64,000 nt of DNA from contig JAUHXC010000041.1 of assembly GCA_030427205.1 (NCBI GenBank), forward strand, positions 33,296-97,295, given 5' to 3'. Each line of letters begins with the position of its first letter. Positions within the stretch are counted from its first letter, which is position 1. Below, piece by piece: positions 7,987 to 14,883 of the stretch. Below the pieces are notes generated by a model that was not told the origin of the DNA, made no database searches, and saw nothing but the letters and a program-made list of their open reading frames with translations. The translations under genes and the position numbers were made by a program. This DNA is from a bacterium. GTDB taxonomy: Bacteria; Myxococcota_A; Bradymonadia; UBA7976; UBA1532.

Positions 7987-9078
7987 ATGCGATACCCAGC
8001 GCAGACCCCATTACTGCTGTACGTGATCGTCTCGGCGGCGCTCGCCGGCTGCTGCCTCGACGACCCCGAGCTCTGCAGCACCGACCTCGTCATCGACGCC
8101 GGCCCGCCGAGCTGCTGGGCGCCGGGCCGCGCGCCGCTGCGCACGACCGCCACCACCGACGCCCCGGCAGAGCTGACCCTCTTCGGCTGCACCCGCGTCG
8201 TGAACGGCTGGTGCGTCGCCGGGCCGGTCGGCGAAGACATCGACGGCCAGCGGGGCTACCGCCAGCACGCGCCGGCGGGGGCCTGGATCACCACCGCCCG
8301 GGGCCACGGCTGCCCGCAAGAGGCCTGCACCCGCGAGGTGGGCCGCGCCGAGGCCGTGCTCGGCGACCGCCGGGAGCTGGTGGTCAACAACCCCGCCGAG
8401 GTCGAGCTGCGCCTCGAGTGCAGCCCGCCGCCGGGGCGCCCGCCGCTGCCGCTGGCCCGCGAGCCCAAGACCGGCGAGATGCAGCCGGCGTGGCTCGTCG
8501 GCTGCGTCGAGACGAGCCCGTTCCACCTGCAGCGCCTGCCCAACGGCCGCTGGGATCTGCGCGACGACGTGGCCGCTCCGCTGGTGGCCGAGGGCGGCAT
8601 CCGCCGCCGGGCCTCGGGCGTCGAGCGGGCGCAGGCGGCGCGCGCCTTCTTCGGCTGCGCCCAGCGGGCATGCGCCGTGGCCAACTCCTGGGAGGAGCCG
8701 TGGCGCGACCCTGACGGCGACGGGGTACAAAGCCGCTGCGACGTCTGCCCGGCCCGCCCCGACCCGCTCCAGCCCGACGGCGACGGCGATCGGGTCGGCG
8801 ACGTCTGGCCAGCAGAGGATCGCCGACGTGCCCGACGTGCCCGACGACGACGCGCCGCCGGCAGACCCCGACGCGCCCGAGGTGCCCGAGGAGGTCCCGC
8901 CGCTGCGCCGCTCGGGCTACGAGTTCGTCGAGCGGCTGGTGCAACTGGTCGAGGACCACACCGGGCGCACGCTGGGCATCATCTTCGGGCGGGCGTACGA
9001 GCAGTGGGCGGGCAATACGTTCTGCAACAGCAACGCGCACCGGGCGGCGTTCCGGCAGATTGGCCTCGATCCTCGTGA
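7987..9078 (+). CDS. Lipoprotein, 5' part of a probably frameshifted gene
   Basis: ATG 7987 follows GCGAGG and opens a lipoprotein signal with the lipobox LAGC. Coding character (Cys-containing, DPDGDGVQSRCDVCP, then PDGDGDRVGDV, a thrombospondin type 3-like calcium repeat) holds to about base 8805. Beyond that the frame, although open to 9078, turns into Arg/Ala/Gly-rich sequence typical of a wrong frame, while normal coding character continues in the +1 frame from about 8810 (next entry). The best reading is one gene with an indel between about 8800 and 8830. The alternative is two adjacent genes, since AGAGGA lies eight bases before GTG 8828. The function is unknown. Confidence 0.6.
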   Translation: MRYPAQTPLLLYVIVSAALAGCCLDDPELCSTDLVIDAGPPSCWAPGRAPLRTTATTDAPAELTLFGCTRVVNGWCVAGPVGEDIDGQRGYRQHAPAGAWITTARGHGCPQEACTREVGRAEAVLGDRRELVVNNPAEVELRLECSPPPGRPPLPLAREPKTGEMQPAWLVGCVETSPFHLQRLPNGRWDLRDDVAAPLVAEGGIRRRASGVERAQAARAFFGCAQRACAVANSWEEPWRDPDGDGVQSRCDVCPARPDPLQPDGDGDRVGDVWPAEDRRRARRARRRRAAGRPRRARGARGGPAAAPLGLRVRRAAGATGRGPHRAHAGHHLRAGVRAVGGQYVLQQQRAPGGVPADWPRSS

Positions 9079-10267
9079 AGCTTGCCGGCGTGAGACCTCG
9101 ATTGTTCGAAGTGTGCGTGACTTCGACAACCCCCAGCCGTTGATCGGCGTGATGCGCCGCCGCCTGCCGAATGGCGCGGTCCGCGAGTACCGCTTCGAGC
9201 GCAAGCGGCGCCACGACTGCTTCTGCCGGGGCGTACCGGGGGTCGTCCCACCGCTGTCCGAGGAGTACAAAGCCAGCCGCAGCCGGCGCCCGCGGTTCCG
9301 CGGCCGCTACCGCCAGTGGCTGATCGAGCAGTGCAAGGACTACCGCTTCAGCCTGGCGCTGCTCTACCAGCGGGCTTTCCCGCACATCGGCAGCCTGCGC
9401 GACGTCTACCGCAAGCTGAACGCGTCCATGCGCCGCGGGCGGGCGACGCTGCTCTACCGCCTCTTCGCCGATACCGCCGCCATGCGCGACGTGCTCGCCG
9501 CCTGCCGCTTCGCCGAGTTCCCCGACGACCAGGGCCTGATGCCCGAGTTCGCCGTGGCCGCCCGGCGGGTCGCCGAGCCCGAGGAGCCGACCAACCAGAT
9601 GCAGTGGCGCCGGAGCCACCCCGGCTGGCTGGTGCCGCCGGACGGCGTCCTCGGCTGCGACGGCGGCCCGGTGCACCACTACGTCGGCTGGGGCTGCCCG
9701 GTCGCCGGCGCCGGGCTCACGGCCAACGAGCACTTCGCCCAGTGCCCGCCCGAAGAGCGCCAGCTGGGCATCTTCACCCGCTGCGCGCCGGGCGACGACC
9801 TGGAGATCGACGAGGACCCGTTCGCCCGCCCGTTCAACGTGAGCTTCGAGCCCGGCTTCACCGGCACCAACCTGCGGGTGCTCGATACACCCGTCTGCCC
9901 GCCGGAGCTGATGAACATTCAGGCGGCGCAGGTCTGGGAGCGTATGGCCGGCGTCGACCGGCTGCGCAGCCGGGTCGACCCGGAGGGCTTCGCCGACTAC
10001 CTCGAGGGCTTCCGCGACCTGCACCCCTGGGGCTTCCCGCTGTGGATCGGCGTCGAGCGCAACGACGACTTCGTGCAGGTCGTGCGCCGCGGGCAGTGGG
10101 TCATGACCCACGCTGGGGTCTTTCTGGACGACGGCCGCGAGCGCATGGGCCCACACGGCGAGCCGCTCGCGCCCGTCGACGCCCGGCCGCCGGTGATGGA
10201 CGGCGTCGTGGGTATCCCCGAGTTCGAGGTGGACCCCGACGAGGCCCGCGATGCATGCTTCGACTGA
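8828..10267 (+). CDS. Protein of unknown function, 3' continuation of the frameshifted lipoprotein
   Basis: From GTG 8828 this frame gives 479 residues. They begin with an acidic Pro/Asp linker, which fits a continuation of the lipoprotein linker upstream, followed by a globular part with Trp, Cys and aromatic residues spread evenly (for example GYEFVERLVQLVEDHTGR). It ends at TGA 10267, nine bases before the next gene, whose ribosome binding site GAGGAGG overlaps this end, so it looks co-transcribed with the paralogue pair. I do not recognise the family. Whether it is translated alone or as the C-terminal part of the product from 7987 depends on the reality of the frameshift. Confidence 0.65.
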   Translation: MPDVPDDDAPPADPDAPEVPEEVPPLRRSGYEFVERLVQLVEDHTGRTLGIIFGRAYEQWAGNTFCNSNAHRAAFRQIGLDPREACRRETSIVRSVRDFDNPQPLIGVMRRRLPNGAVREYRFERKRRHDCFCRGVPGVVPPLSEEYKASRSRRPRFRGRYRQWLIEQCKDYRFSLALLYQRAFPHIGSLRDVYRKLNASMRRGRATLLYRLFADTAAMRDVLAACRFAEFPDDQGLMPEFAVAARRVAEPEEPTNQMQWRRSHPGWLVPPDGVLGCDGGPVHHYVGWGCPVAGAGLTANEHFAQCPPEERQLGIFTRCAPGDDLEIDEDPFARPFNVSFEPGFTGTNLRVLDTPVCPPELMNIQAAQVWERMAGVDRLRSRVDPEGFADYLEGFRDLHPWGFPLWIGVERNDDFVQVVRRGQWVMTHAGVFLDDGRERMGPHGEPLAPVDARPPVMDGVVGIPEFEVDPDEARDACFD

Positions 10268-10276
10268 GGAGGTCTG

Positions 10277-10879
10277 ATGTTCGCTGCGCTATTGCTCGTC
10301 TGGAGCGTGATCATGGCCGTGCCGCCGCCCGAGCCCCCCGTTCCGCCGCTGACCCAGGCCGAGAAGAAGGCCGAATACGAGATGGTCAAGGTCCAGGAGG
10401 TCTTGACCCCAGCGCAGATCAAGCAGCGGGACATCATCCCCGGCTGGCGCCCCATCCCGCCCAAGTCCGACATCGAGCGCGGTGCGATCGAGATCATCCC
10501 TGGGGAGCCGAACCCGTTTCTCGTTCGGGACTCATGGGTGCTGGAGGGTCGGGGGTTGACCTCGGACGAACTGTCGATGCTTGGTCAGGCGAGTCCATCC
10601 CCGCCCGGCTTTCGGCTGCGATATGGTGTGGTCTCGGGCTACTGGTACGAACGGCTCAACGCTGATGGCGACTTCGATGGGCTGTGGCTCGTCGTTTTCT
10701 CGGCAGGTTCAAATGCCCGCGCCGTCATCTTGGCTGGGCCGCGCCTGTTGGGGCCAGCCCTGCATGCCGATTTTTTGCCGAGCATGAAATCCGGCGGTGC
10801 CGCTCTCGAGACTCTCAAAGCGAATCTCGAACAGCGCAGCAAGCGGATCTCGAGCGGGGTACCGCCCGACAGCAGATGA
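10277..10879 (+). CDS. Secreted or membrane-attached protein of unknown function, paralogue 1
   Basis: The 200-residue product has a short hydrophobic start (ALLLVWSVIMA) followed by a Pro-rich stretch. GAGGAGG is positioned just before ATG. The segment AEYEMVKVQEVLTPAQIKQR through PPKSDIE is identical in the following gene except for one or two flanking residues, while the remaining halves diverge strongly. The 3' half is less GC-rich than its neighbours and uses codons such as ATA and GTT. It overlaps the next gene by ATGA, so the pair is translationally coupled. No family is recognised. Confidence 0.75.
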   Translation: MFAALLLVWSVIMAVPPPEPPVPPLTQAEKKAEYEMVKVQEVLTPAQIKQRDIIPGWRPIPPKSDIERGAIEIIPGEPNPFLVRDSWVLEGRGLTSDELSMLGQASPSPPGFRLRYGVVSGYWYERLNADGDFDGLWLVVFSAGSNARAVILAGPRLLGPALHADFLPSMKSGGAALETLKANLEQRSKRISSGVPPDSR

Positions 10880-11077
10880 TCGCCACCCTGCTGCTGATCT
10901 GGAGCGTGACCATGGCCGCGCCGCCGACCAATGCCCCCACCCCGCCGCTGACCGAGGCCCAGAAGAAGGCCGAGTACGAGATGGTCAAGGTCCAGGAGGT
11001 CTTGACCCCGGCGCAGATCAAGCAGCGGGACATCATCCCCGGCTGGCGCCCGATCCCGCCCAAGTCGGACATCGAGC
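10370..11077 (+). repeat. Near-identical 109-nt block shared by two tandem paralogues
   Basis: Bases 10370-10478 and 10969-11077 differ at only four positions of 109. All four differences are synonymous third-codon changes (Glu, Pro, Pro, Ser). Sequence on both sides is clearly more diverged. This suggests either gene conversion limited to this block or very strong selection on the encoded 36 residues. Confidence 0.85.
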
Positions 11078-11508
11078 AAGGGGCGGTCGAGATCGTGCCC
11101 GGCGAGGACAACCCGTACCTGATCCGCGCTGAACGACGCGTCGGCGGCAACGGCCTGATCCCTACGGAGCTGGACCAGCTGGGCAAGCCGAGCCCGTCGC
11201 CCCGCGGCTTCAGGATCAACACCGGCGCCCGCGAGGCCTATTGGTACGAGCAGATCGACGAGAAGGGCCAGATGACCGGCATCTGGATGGCGGTCTACAC
11301 GCTCGGCGACGAGGTCGAGGGCTACGTGATGGTCGGCCGGCTCTTCATGGGCCCCAACGTCTTCTACAACGTCGAACCGGGTATCGACGCCTGCACCCGA
11401 GCGCTGCGCTCGCTCAAGCGCACGCTCTCGGGCGAGGAGCCGCCGTCGCCCGCCGAGCTCAACCGCCGCTTCGAGGAGAAGCGCCGCAAGATGCTCGAAG
11501 GCCGCTGA
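10876..11508 (+). CDS. Secreted or membrane-attached protein of unknown function, paralogue 2
   Basis: Start ATG 10876 overlaps the stop of paralogue 1 as ATGA; the open frame extends further 5' but inside the first gene. The product is 210 residues, with the same plan as its neighbour: hydrophobic start (LLLIWSVTMAA), Pro-rich linker, the conserved KVQEVLTPAQIKQR block, then a diverged domain containing GIWMAVYTLGDEVEGYVMVGR (read GIWMAVYTLGDEV, then EGYVMVGR) and a charged C-terminal helix (FEEKRRKMLEGR). The pair is downstream of, and nearly abutting, the unknown gene at 8828. No known family is recognised. Confidence 0.78.
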   Translation: MIATLLLIWSVTMAAPPTNAPTPPLTEAQKKAEYEMVKVQEVLTPAQIKQRDIIPGWRPIPPKSDIEQGAVEIVPGEDNPYLIRAERRVGGNGLIPTELDQLGKPSPSPRGFRINTGAREAYWYEQIDEKGQMTGIWMAVYTLGDEVEGYVMVGRLFMGPNVFYNVEPGIDACTRALRSLKRTLSGEEPPSPAELNRRFEEKRRKMLEGR

Positions 11509-11712
11509 GCCGGCGCATGCTGGTCTGAAGCGAGGACAGTTGCCGGGCTCCGCTGCTGCACCTCTACGGGCGAGCCGGCGGACCCTCCCCAAACACCGCC
11601 GAGTCGCCGGCAAGCCGAAAAACGAACGGCGCGCGGGTGCATGGATCAATTGCCGAGCCCGGCCGAGCGGCCGCGACGGCTCGACCGGCGTCCACATGAA
11701 CCGGAGGGCGAC

Positions 11713-11793
11713 ATGGCCGGGGAGATCGTGCTCGCGGGAACCGTCATCCCATGGCGGACGGACGCGGTGGGGGGCGGACGATGGGCGGGGTGA
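11713..11793 (+). other. Possible 26-codon upstream ORF or displaced start
   Basis: ATG 11713 has a good ribosome binding site (GGAGGG, four bases away) and opens a 26-residue frame beginning MAGEIVLAGTVIPWR that stops at TGA 11791-11793. That is twelve bases past the start chosen for the next gene. Either it is a coupled leader peptide, or the next gene really starts here and a one-base change in the G-rich run near 11772-11777 broke the frame. Confidence 0.3.
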
Positions 11794-12851
11794 TCGCGCT
11801 GTTGGCGCTCTTCGGCACGGCGGGCGCCCTGCTCGGGGTGATCGCGCGCCAGCACCGACGCCGTCTGCGGCACGTCTTCGACGTCAACGCGCTGCAGATG
11901 GGCCTGGAGCTGGAACACAGCGGCGTATCGGCCGCGTCCGAGACGGACGGCGTGACCTTCTCATTGCGCGCGGATCGCCGCCCGGGCCGCCACCTGGTCA
12001 CGCTCGGCCGCCCCGGCTGGCCGCGCCGGAGCGAGCGGGACAGCCATGAAGATCCCAGCCTGGTCGCGACCGCGGCGCTGCCCCAGCCGCTGCCGCTTTC
12101 GGTCAACCATGAGCCGGTCGGCGCGGTCGACGCGCTCTCCGAGGCGGCTTGGCGCCACGCCGATACGGGGGACGAGACCTTTGATCGCCGGGTGCGGATC
12201 CAGGGTCCCGAGGACGAGGTCCGGGCGCTGCTGAACGGACACCTGCGCCGGCTCTTGCTGGACGTCGTCGATCGCGGCGGCACCTTCGACGGACGCACGC
12301 TCGAGCTGCGGTGGCGGGCGTTCGCCGATCCGTCGGTCAACGCCGCGGGCTTCGAGAGCCTGCGCGCGGCGGCGCTGGGGCTGTCCCACGCCGCGCTGGC
12401 GCTGCACGATCCGGTGCGGGGCATGGCCGATGTGGCGGGCCACGATCCCGAAGCCGGGGTGCGCGGGGCGTGCCTGCTGCGCTTGATCACGGCCCACGGC
12501 GCCCATCGGTTGACGGTCGAGGCGGCGACCCGGGCGCTCGACGATCGCGCGCCGGCGGTGCGGGTGCTGGCCGCGGCGCACCTCGACGCGCACGATCACC
12601 TGCTGCGTCTGCTCGAAGGGGCGCCCGACGCGGACGTCGTCACCCGGGCGATCGAGGCGCTGGGGCGGACGCGCGCGGGCCGTCGCGGGCTGCGGCGGCA
12701 CCTCGACCGGCTGGGCCCCGAGGCGCGGGCACGCGCGGTGCGCCTGCTCGTCGAGCACGGCGAGGTCGCGGCCGGCGGGCTGGCGTTGGCGCAGGTCGCC
12801 GGCGGAGAGCTTGCGGTGGCCGCCGACGGGGACACGCCCGTGGGCCCATGA
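11781..12851 (+). CDS. Membrane-anchored HEAT-like repeat protein
   Basis: The start at 11781 gives 356 residues beginning directly with a TM helix (GGVIALLALFGTAGALLGVIA) and then basic residues, so the rest is probably cytoplasmic; an ATG at 11751 in the same frame is possible. From about residue 200 the protein is made of short paired helices rich in Ala, Leu, Arg and Asp (VRGACLLRLITAHG, VRVLAAAHLDAHDHLLRLL, ARAVRLLVEHGEV) of HEAT/armadillo type, usually a protein-protein interaction platform. No enzymatic motif is seen. Downstream is 0.9 kb without a gene. Confidence 0.72.
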   Translation: MGGVIALLALFGTAGALLGVIARQHRRRLRHVFDVNALQMGLELEHSGVSAASETDGVTFSLRADRRPGRHLVTLGRPGWPRRSERDSHEDPSLVATAALPQPLPLSVNHEPVGAVDALSEAAWRHADTGDETFDRRVRIQGPEDEVRALLNGHLRRLLLDVVDRGGTFDGRTLELRWRAFADPSVNAAGFESLRAAALGLSHAALALHDPVRGMADVAGHDPEAGVRGACLLRLITAHGAHRLTVEAATRALDDRAPAVRVLAAAHLDAHDHLLRLLEGAPDADVVTRAIEALGRTRAGRRGLRRHLDRLGPEARARAVRLLVEHGEVAAGGLALAQVAGGELAVAADGDTPVGP

Positions 12852-12899
12852 GATCCGTCGATACGCCAGGGCGCGCCGCATGCAGCGCGGCTGCGACAG

Positions 12900-13700
12900 C
12901 TTTGGCTCGGGCGCCGACGAGGGCGGGCCGGGAAACCGAAGCAACGCCTCGGATCTCGCCGCGGCGGGCCCGAAATCGACGGCAACGGTTTCGAAGCCGA
13001 CCCGCACCGACCGGCGAACCGTTTCTTCGGTCTTCGAGTCGGTCCGGGTCGGACGCCGAGAGCGTATCTTCGGTCGGCGGCCCCGTCATGGCGGGCCTCG
13101 GGGGCGAAGTTCTGGTCGCCGGGCCGGTGCGGGTCGGCGCCAGAACCGTTGCTTTGGTCTGCCGGCTCGACGCGGCGGGCGGGGAAACCGGAACTTCGCC
13201 CGCGGCGGCGGTGGGTGCCGGCTCCAAGACCGTTGCAACGGGTCGCCGTCCCGATGCGCACCGACCCGCGATCCGTTTCGACCGTCTGCGCGCCGGTGCC
13301 GTACGACCCGCGAGCCATCGCCACCGATTCCGGGCCCGCCGCGGCGAGATCTGAGCCATCGCTTCGCCATCCCGGCCCGCGACCGTCGGCATCCGGCGCG
13401 TTGCCTCGCCATCCCGGCCCGCCGCCGTCTGAACCCACACCGTTGCCTCACCGTCCGGGCCCGCCGTCGTCGCAGTCCACACCGTTGCCTCGCGATCCCG
13501 GCCCGCTGCCGCCGGGACCCGGGCCTTTGCCCCGCCATCCCGGCCCGCCGCCGTCGGGACCCACGCCATTGACCGGCCATCCGGGCCCGCCGTCGTCGAA
13601 GCTCACGCCATTGCCTCACGATCCCGACGCGCCGCCGCCGGCATCGGCGCCGTTGCCTCGCCATCCCGGCCCGCCACCCCCGGCGCGCGGGCCATCGCGC
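12900..13700. repeat. Degenerate 42-bp tandem repeat array, about 19 units
   Basis: A core CATCCCGGCCCGCC recurs at 13368, 13410, 13452, 13494, 13536, 13578, 13620 and 13662, exactly 42 bases apart (positions of the first base; some copies read GATCCC or CGTCCG). The same phase continues upstream in more decayed copies at 13326, 13284 and 13242. An AAACCG element at 12933 and 13185 is 252 bases (6 x 42) apart. The array fills most of the gap between 12852 and pyrC at 13755. Because 42 is a multiple of three, several frames on both strands stay open with 14-residue periodicity, but none has a start, ribosome binding site or codon pattern that convinces me it is a gene. Confidence 0.85.
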
Positions 13701-13754
13701 CGCTTTCGCGCTCCGCCGGTTGCCGCGCCCGCGCCGACGCGGTACAGCGGGCCC

Positions 13755-14780
13755 ATGAAGACCCTCACGATCCGCAGGCCCGATGACTGGCACCTCCACC
13801 TGCGCGACGGCGCCGCCCTCGAAGCGGTGGCGCCGGCGACGGCGGCGGTCTTCGGCCGCGCGCTCGTGATGCCCAACCTGAAGCCGCCGGTGCGCACGGT
13901 GGCCGACGCCGTGGCGTATCGCGCGCGCATCCTGAAGGCGGCGCCCGGCCTCGAGCCGCTGATGACGCTGTACCTCACCGATCACACCGCGCCCGCCGAC
14001 ATCGCCGCGGCCGCCAAGAGCCCGCATGTGGTGGCGGCCAAGCTCTACCCGGCCGGCGCGACGACCAACTCCGACTCGGGCGTGACCGAGATCAAGGCCC
14101 TCGACCCGGTGCTGGCGGCGATGGCCGAGCACGGGCTGGTGCTGTGCGTGCACGGCGAGGTGACCGGGGCGCACGTCGACGTGTTCGACCGCGAGGCGCG
14201 CTTTCTGGGCGAGGTGCTCGCGCCCATGGTGGCCCGGCATCCGACGCTGAAGGTGGTGCTGGAGCACATCACCACCGCCGAGGGTATCGCCTTCGTGCAG
14301 GCCCACGCGGCGAACGTGGGCGGCACGGTGACCCCGCAGCACATGCTGCTCAACCGCAACGCGCTGTTCGAGGGTGGCCTGCGGCCGCATCACTACTGCC
14401 TGCCGGTGCTCAAGCGCGAGACCCACCGGGCGGCGATCGTCGCGGCGGTCACCGGCGGCGATCGGCGGTTCTTCCTGGGCACCGACTCCGCGCCGCACGC
14501 CAAGGGCGCCAAGGAGTCGGCCTGCGGCTGCGCCGGGGTCTACTCGGCGCCCCACGCCCTGGGTCTGTACGCCGAGGTCTTCGAGGCCGCCGGCGCCCTC
14601 GACCGCTTCGAGGCCTTCGCCAGCCTCAACGGCCCGGCCTTCTACGGCCTGCCGCCCAACGGCGAGACGATCACGCTCGTGAAGGCCGACACCGCCGTCG
14701 CCGCCGAGCTGCCCTTCGGCGATTCGGTGATCGTGCCCTTCCGCGCCGGGGGCACGGTCGGCTGGCGCGTCGGGCGCTGA
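13755..14780 (+). CDS. pyrC: Dihydroorotase, class II (PyrC)
   Basis: The 341-residue protein matches E. coli PyrC in length (348) and catalyses the reversible cyclisation of N-carbamoyl-aspartate to dihydroorotate in pyrimidine synthesis. Binuclear zinc ligands are all visible: H13 and H15 (DDWHLHLRDG), the carboxylated lysine K96 (AAKLYPAG), H133 (CVHGE), H171 (VLEHITT) and D244 (LGTDSAPH). The frame is open far upstream through the 42-bp repeats, but homology begins exactly at ATG 13755, so the repeat-encoded extension is not counted. No other pyr gene is adjacent. Confidence 0.96.
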   Translation: MKTLTIRRPDDWHLHLRDGAALEAVAPATAAVFGRALVMPNLKPPVRTVADAVAYRARILKAAPGLEPLMTLYLTDHTAPADIAAAAKSPHVVAAKLYPAGATTNSDSGVTEIKALDPVLAAMAEHGLVLCVHGEVTGAHVDVFDREARFLGEVLAPMVARHPTLKVVLEHITTAEGIAFVQAHAANVGGTVTPQHMLLNRNALFEGGLRPHHYCLPVLKRETHRAAIVAAVTGGDRRFFLGTDSAPHAKGAKESACGCAGVYSAPHALGLYAEVFEAAGALDRFEAFASLNGPAFYGLPPNGETITLVKADTAVAAELPFGDSVIVPFRAGGTVGWRVGR

Positions 14781-14790
14781 GTCGGGCCGC

Positions 14791-14811
14791 GCGCCCGGGG
14801 CGCCGTTTTTT
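14791..14811 (+). terminator. Probable intrinsic terminator after pyrC
   Basis: GCGCC (14791-14795), a three-base loop and GGCGC (14799-14803) are followed by CG and six T. The stem is short but GC-only, and it lies in the right place, ten bases past the pyrC stop. Confidence 0.5.
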
Positions 14812-14883
14812 CTGCGGGTCCGGTGCACTGGATCGCCGCCTGGGGTGTGAATCGACGACGTCTCTCGCCGGAGGATCCTGTCG

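Noticed and set aside
12900..13700. CRISPR array
   Set aside because: The period is right for a repeat-spacer unit in part, but all 42 bases of a unit are related to the next; there are no unique spacers and no cas genes.
13149..13754. Repeat-encoded N-terminal extension of PyrC
   Set aside because: The frame is open through the 42-bp repeats, but dihydroorotase homology starts exactly at ATG 13755 and the Pro-rich 14-residue repeats have no start signal.
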